Shown: positions 63,979 to 64,000 of the stretch, one piece after another
How positions within the stretch are numbered: position 1 is the first letter of the stretch
Layout: the number at the start of each line of letters is the position of its first letter
Origin: Kitagawia praeruptora
Lineage: Eukaryota; Streptophyta; Magnoliopsida; Apiales; Apiaceae
Assembly (NCBI GenBank): GCA_037693485.1
Contig: CM075346.1
Location: 96,392,501-96,456,500 of the forward strand
Direction: 5' to 3'
DNA: 64,000 bases
Translations under genes and position numbers: made by a program
The notes under the pieces: generated by a model
The model's database searches: none
Seen by the model: only the letters and a program-made list of their open reading frames with translations
What the model was told of the DNA's origin: nothing

Positions 63979-64000
63979 GTTGTCTAGAGGTCCACTATAA

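Larger units (their letters stand above)
60172..64000 (-). mobile_element. Second SIRE/Maximus copy, minus strand, truncated by window end
   Basis: LTR (60172-60881), polypurine tract and the extra ORF in reverse orientation, highly similar to 35924-39808. Gag-pol and the 5' LTR would lie beyond 64000. Inserted in the Tork-like element; the left flank is GTGAG (60167-60171), to be matched by the unseen right flank. Confidence 0.93.

Noticed and set aside
1..64000. Host protein-coding genes, rRNA, functional tRNA or CRISPR
   Set aside because: No reading frame resembles a host gene with introns; tRNA-like segments are too degraded; direct repeats are all attributable to transposons or minisatellites.

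Overview
This window is repeat-dominated plant nuclear DNA. I see no host protein-coding gene that I can defend. The transposon lineages (Tekay chromovirus, SIRE/Maximus copia, Tork-like copia, Tat/Athila-like LTR pieces, TRIM, Stowaway and MULE-type MITEs, Helitron-like ends) indicate an angiosperm, probably a eudicot with a large genome. I cannot place the species. There are no operons, CRISPR arrays or bacterial signals.

Layout. 1-4342: stacked old fragments (minus-strand LTR piece with GC-rich hairpins, a copia LTR plus broken gag on the minus strand, a hAT-like end, an LTR-PBS fragment, an AT-rich tandem repeat). 4343-19138: one complete Ty3/gypsy Tekay element with roughly 4 kb LTRs and a TTTAG target duplication; it has an extra ORF before gag, and its coding region is broken by several stops and a frameshift. 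20043-40697: a non-autonomous element (LARD-like, 1087 bp LTRs, ATTAT duplication) whose interior is a mosaic of short repeats. Its 3' LTR is split by a SIRE/Maximus copia element (28755-39808, 731 bp LTRs 8 substitutions apart, GATGG duplication). That copia has an uninterrupted 1513-codon gag-pol, an antisense ORF and a long extra sense ORF. 40698-46064: AT-rich DNA with Helitron-like ends, tRNA-like segments, a probable solo LTR and three foldback MITEs. 46065-51088: a small LTR element (TCAAA duplication) carrying a second, gag-only LTR element nested inside it (46916-49769, AAGGA duplication). 51089-57591: MITEs, LINE remnants and a tandem TRIM. 57592-60171: a Tork-like copia LTR with a gag-protease-only ORF. 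60172-64000: a second SIRE copy on the minus strand, inserted into it and running off the window.

How the parts relate. The autonomous machinery visible here is the SIRE gag-pol; the other large elements lack or have lost pol and would need enzymes supplied in trans. The points most worth follow-up are the antisense ORF between pol and the extra ORF of the SIRE element, the long extra ORF shared by both SIRE copies (each with a different frameshift), the upstream ORF of the Tekay element, the repeated polypurine-tract-like 10-mer inside the LARD-like element, and a set of foldback MITEs sharing one GC-rich palindrome.
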